From assembly GCA_022510985.1 (NCBI GenBank), contig JAFLSL010000053.1, positions 1-7,050 of the forward strand: DNA of 7,050 nucleotides, written 5' to 3'. The notes below the pieces were generated by a model. The model had not been told where the DNA came from and made no database searches. It saw only the letters and a list, made by a program, of their open reading frames with translations. The stretch is from Ruminococcus sp. (GTDB lineage: Bacteria; Bacillota; Clostridia; Oscillospirales; Acutalibacteraceae). The position numbers and the translations under genes are program-made. This document shows, piece after piece, positions 5,657 to 7,050 of the stretch. The first letter of the stretch is position 1, and each line of letters starts with the position of its first letter.

Positions 5657-7050
5657 ATGTTTGAAAAAAATAAGATAGATTCAAAGAAACCGAGTGTAAA
5701 AATTAACTTTATATACAGAACTTTTTACGATATTCTGCTTATTATCACTCCGCTGATTACCGCACCGTATGTATCAAGAGTTTTGGGTGCAAACGGAATA
5801 GGTATATACAGCTATACTTCGTCGATAATGACATTTTTTACAATGTTTGCGGCACTCGGAACCGCATCCTACGGAATGAGAGAGATTTCTCAGAATAGAG
5901 ATGACAGAAAGAAAAGCAGTAAAATCTTCTGGGAAATCGAACTTATGACGGTATTCACCTCGTGCGTGTGTCTTTTGGGCTGGGGTGTCTTAAGCGTAGT
6001 ATATACAGAATATACGCCGTATCTTTTAGCATTGATTCCGACGATGCTCGGAACAACCTTTGATATTTCGTGGTACTTTACCGGACACGAAAAGGTTTCC
6101 TACACCGTAATCAACAATTCTATAGTAAAAATCCTGTCGCTGATATGCCTATTTGCCTTTGTAAGAAGTAAAAACGACCTTCTGTTATATGTTTTTCTAA
6201 ACTCGTTTGCTCTTTGCTTAGGCAGTCTTTCAATGTGGGTTCATCTGCCTAAAATGCTTGTAAAAGTCAGCTTTAAGGGTTTAGAATTTAAAAGGCATCT
6301 GCAAGAAACTATGATATATTTTATACCGACAATTGCGACCTCGGTATATACTATTCTTGATAAAACTTTAATTGGTATTATTACTAACGATAATTACCAA
6401 AACGGATACTATGATCAGGCCTACAAAATTATAAAGCTTGCTAAAACCGTAGTTTTTACGTCCGTTAATACTGTAATGGGTGCAAGAATTGCGTACCTTT
6501 TTGCTAAAGAAAAATTCACAGAAATAAAAAACAGAATTACAAGGTCAATGAGCTTTATCCTTTTGGTCGGATATGGAATTACTTTCGGATTAATCGGAAT
6601 AGCCGAAAAATTTGTTCCTGTTTTCTTCGGCGACGGCTACGAGCCTGTCACAATGATGATTTATATGATGGCTCCGCTGATAATCATTATCGGTATCAGC
6701 AATTGTCTCGGCTCACAGTATTTTACCCCAAGCGGAAGAAGAAAAGAAAGTGCCAAGGTTATTGTTATCGGCTCTGTTATTAACCTTATTTTAAACATCT
6801 GTATTATTCCGTTTTTCGGTGCACAGGGAGCAATTTTTTCTTCTCTGATTGCTGAAGGTTTTATAACCTATGTTTATGTAAGGAAAAGTAACGGTTATAT
6901 GACTTTTAAAGACATTTTTAACCTCAGCTGGAAACGAGTGCTTGCGGGTGCAGTAATGTGTTTTTGCGTTATGATTGCAGGAAATTTCTTTACGCTTTCC
7001 ATATCGGCAGTGGATAAGACAAGCAGAATTCTTTCTGCATCTTTAGGCTT
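5657..7050 (+). CDS. wzx: Wzx-type polysaccharide flippase (MOP superfamily), 3'-partial
   Basis: Predicted multi-spanning transporter that flips the undecaprenyl-linked repeat unit from the inner to the outer face of the membrane, ready for Wzy. The frame is open from ATG 5657 to the window edge, giving 464 visible residues and no stop. Wzx proteins are usually about 470-490 residues, so only the last helix end or tail is probably missing. The N-terminus shows the family pattern: a basic start, then ITPLITAPYVSRVLGANGIGIYSY spread over 30-53, followed by GTASYGMREIS (68-78) and a polar cytoplasmic loop. GTTFDISWYFTGHEK (132-146) is a characteristic Wzx/RfbX block. DKTLIG (235-240) and YYDQAYKI (251-258) mark the second half, with FFGDGYEP at 323-330 and TPSGRRKES (357-365). 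Many hydrophobic helices alternate with short loops. The start is set by AAGGTGA at 5641-5647. Substrate is inferred to be the unit built by the upstream transferases. Confidence 0.93.
   Translation, partial: MFEKNKIDSKKPSVKINFIYRTFYDILLIITPLITAPYVSRVLGANGIGIYSYTSSIMTFFTMFAALGTASYGMREISQNRDDRKKSSKIFWEIELMTVFTSCVCLLGWGVLSVVYTEYTPYLLALIPTMLGTTFDISWYFTGHEKVSYTVINNSIVKILSLICLFAFVRSKNDLLLYVFLNSFALCLGSLSMWVHLPKMLVKVSFKGLEFKRHLQETMIYFIPTIATSVYTILDKTLIGIITNDNYQNGYYDQAYKIIKLAKTVVFTSVNTVMGARIAYLFAKEKFTEIKNRITRSMSFILLVGYGITFGLIGIAEKFVPVFFGDGYEPVTMMIYMMAPLIIIIGISNCLGSQYFTPSGRRKESAKVIVIGSVINLILNICIIPFFGAQGAIFSSLIAEGFITYVYVRKSNGYMTFKDIFNLSWKRVLAGAVMCFCVMIAGNFFTLSISAVDKTSRILSASLG

Noticed and set aside
1..7050. 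CRISPR array, tRNA/rRNA gene, insertion sequence, toxin-antitoxin or phage-defence system.
   Set aside because: I found no regularly spaced repeats, RNA gene signatures, transposase motifs or defence domains. All long plus-strand frames belong to polysaccharide assembly.

Overview
The window is a tightly packed, single-strand (+) stretch of a bacterial cell-surface polysaccharide cluster (capsule, exopolysaccharide or secondary wall polymer) of the Wzx/Wzy-dependent type. It holds seven genes. The first is cut at its 5' end and the last at its 3' end by the window edges; no whole gene lies on the minus strand. The DNA is AT-rich, with frequent AGA and ATA codons, strong AGGTGA/AGGGGG-type Shine-Dalgarno sequences and two TTG starts. 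Together with the protein style (LicD plus HxGH cytidylyltransferase, Wzy with an 'LNSLLxGRL' motif), this suggests a low-to-mid GC Firmicute, probably a gut-type Clostridia member. The taxonomic call is inference.

Layout: (1) 2-1072, family GT4 glycosyltransferase, 5'-partial; (2) 1127-1954, LicD-family phosphotransferase; (3) 1966-2397, TagD-like HxGH cytidylyltransferase; (4) 2431-3432, family GT2 glycosyltransferase with a TTG start; (5) 3442-4341, GlfT2-like family GT2 glycosyltransferase; (6) 4348-5595, Wzy-type polymerase with a TTG start; (7) 5657 to beyond 7050, Wzx-type flippase, 3'-partial. Gaps are 6 to 61 bp. I see no convincing promoter or intrinsic terminator between genes, so the set reads as one operon transcribed from upstream of the window.

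How the genes fit together (inference from families): the GT4 and two GT2 enzymes extend a lipid-linked oligosaccharide at the cytoplasmic face. The cytidylyltransferase makes a CDP-activated alcohol, and the adjacent LicD protein transfers its phospho-group onto a sugar. Wzx flips the unit across the membrane and Wzy polymerises it outside. The initiating sugar-phosphate transferase, chain-length regulators and nucleotide-sugar synthesis genes are not in the window.

The locus is largely conventional. The points most worth a second look are: the LicD/HxGH-cytidylyltransferase pair without LicA/LicB/LicC-type partners, which leaves the phospho-substituent open; a Tyr where TagD has the Arg of its RTEGISTT signature; an in-frame 12-bp tandem duplication at the end of gene 4; a T8 tract lying exactly between Shine-Dalgarno and TTG start of gene 4; an A8 tract inside licD; and small inverted repeats in three of the gaps.
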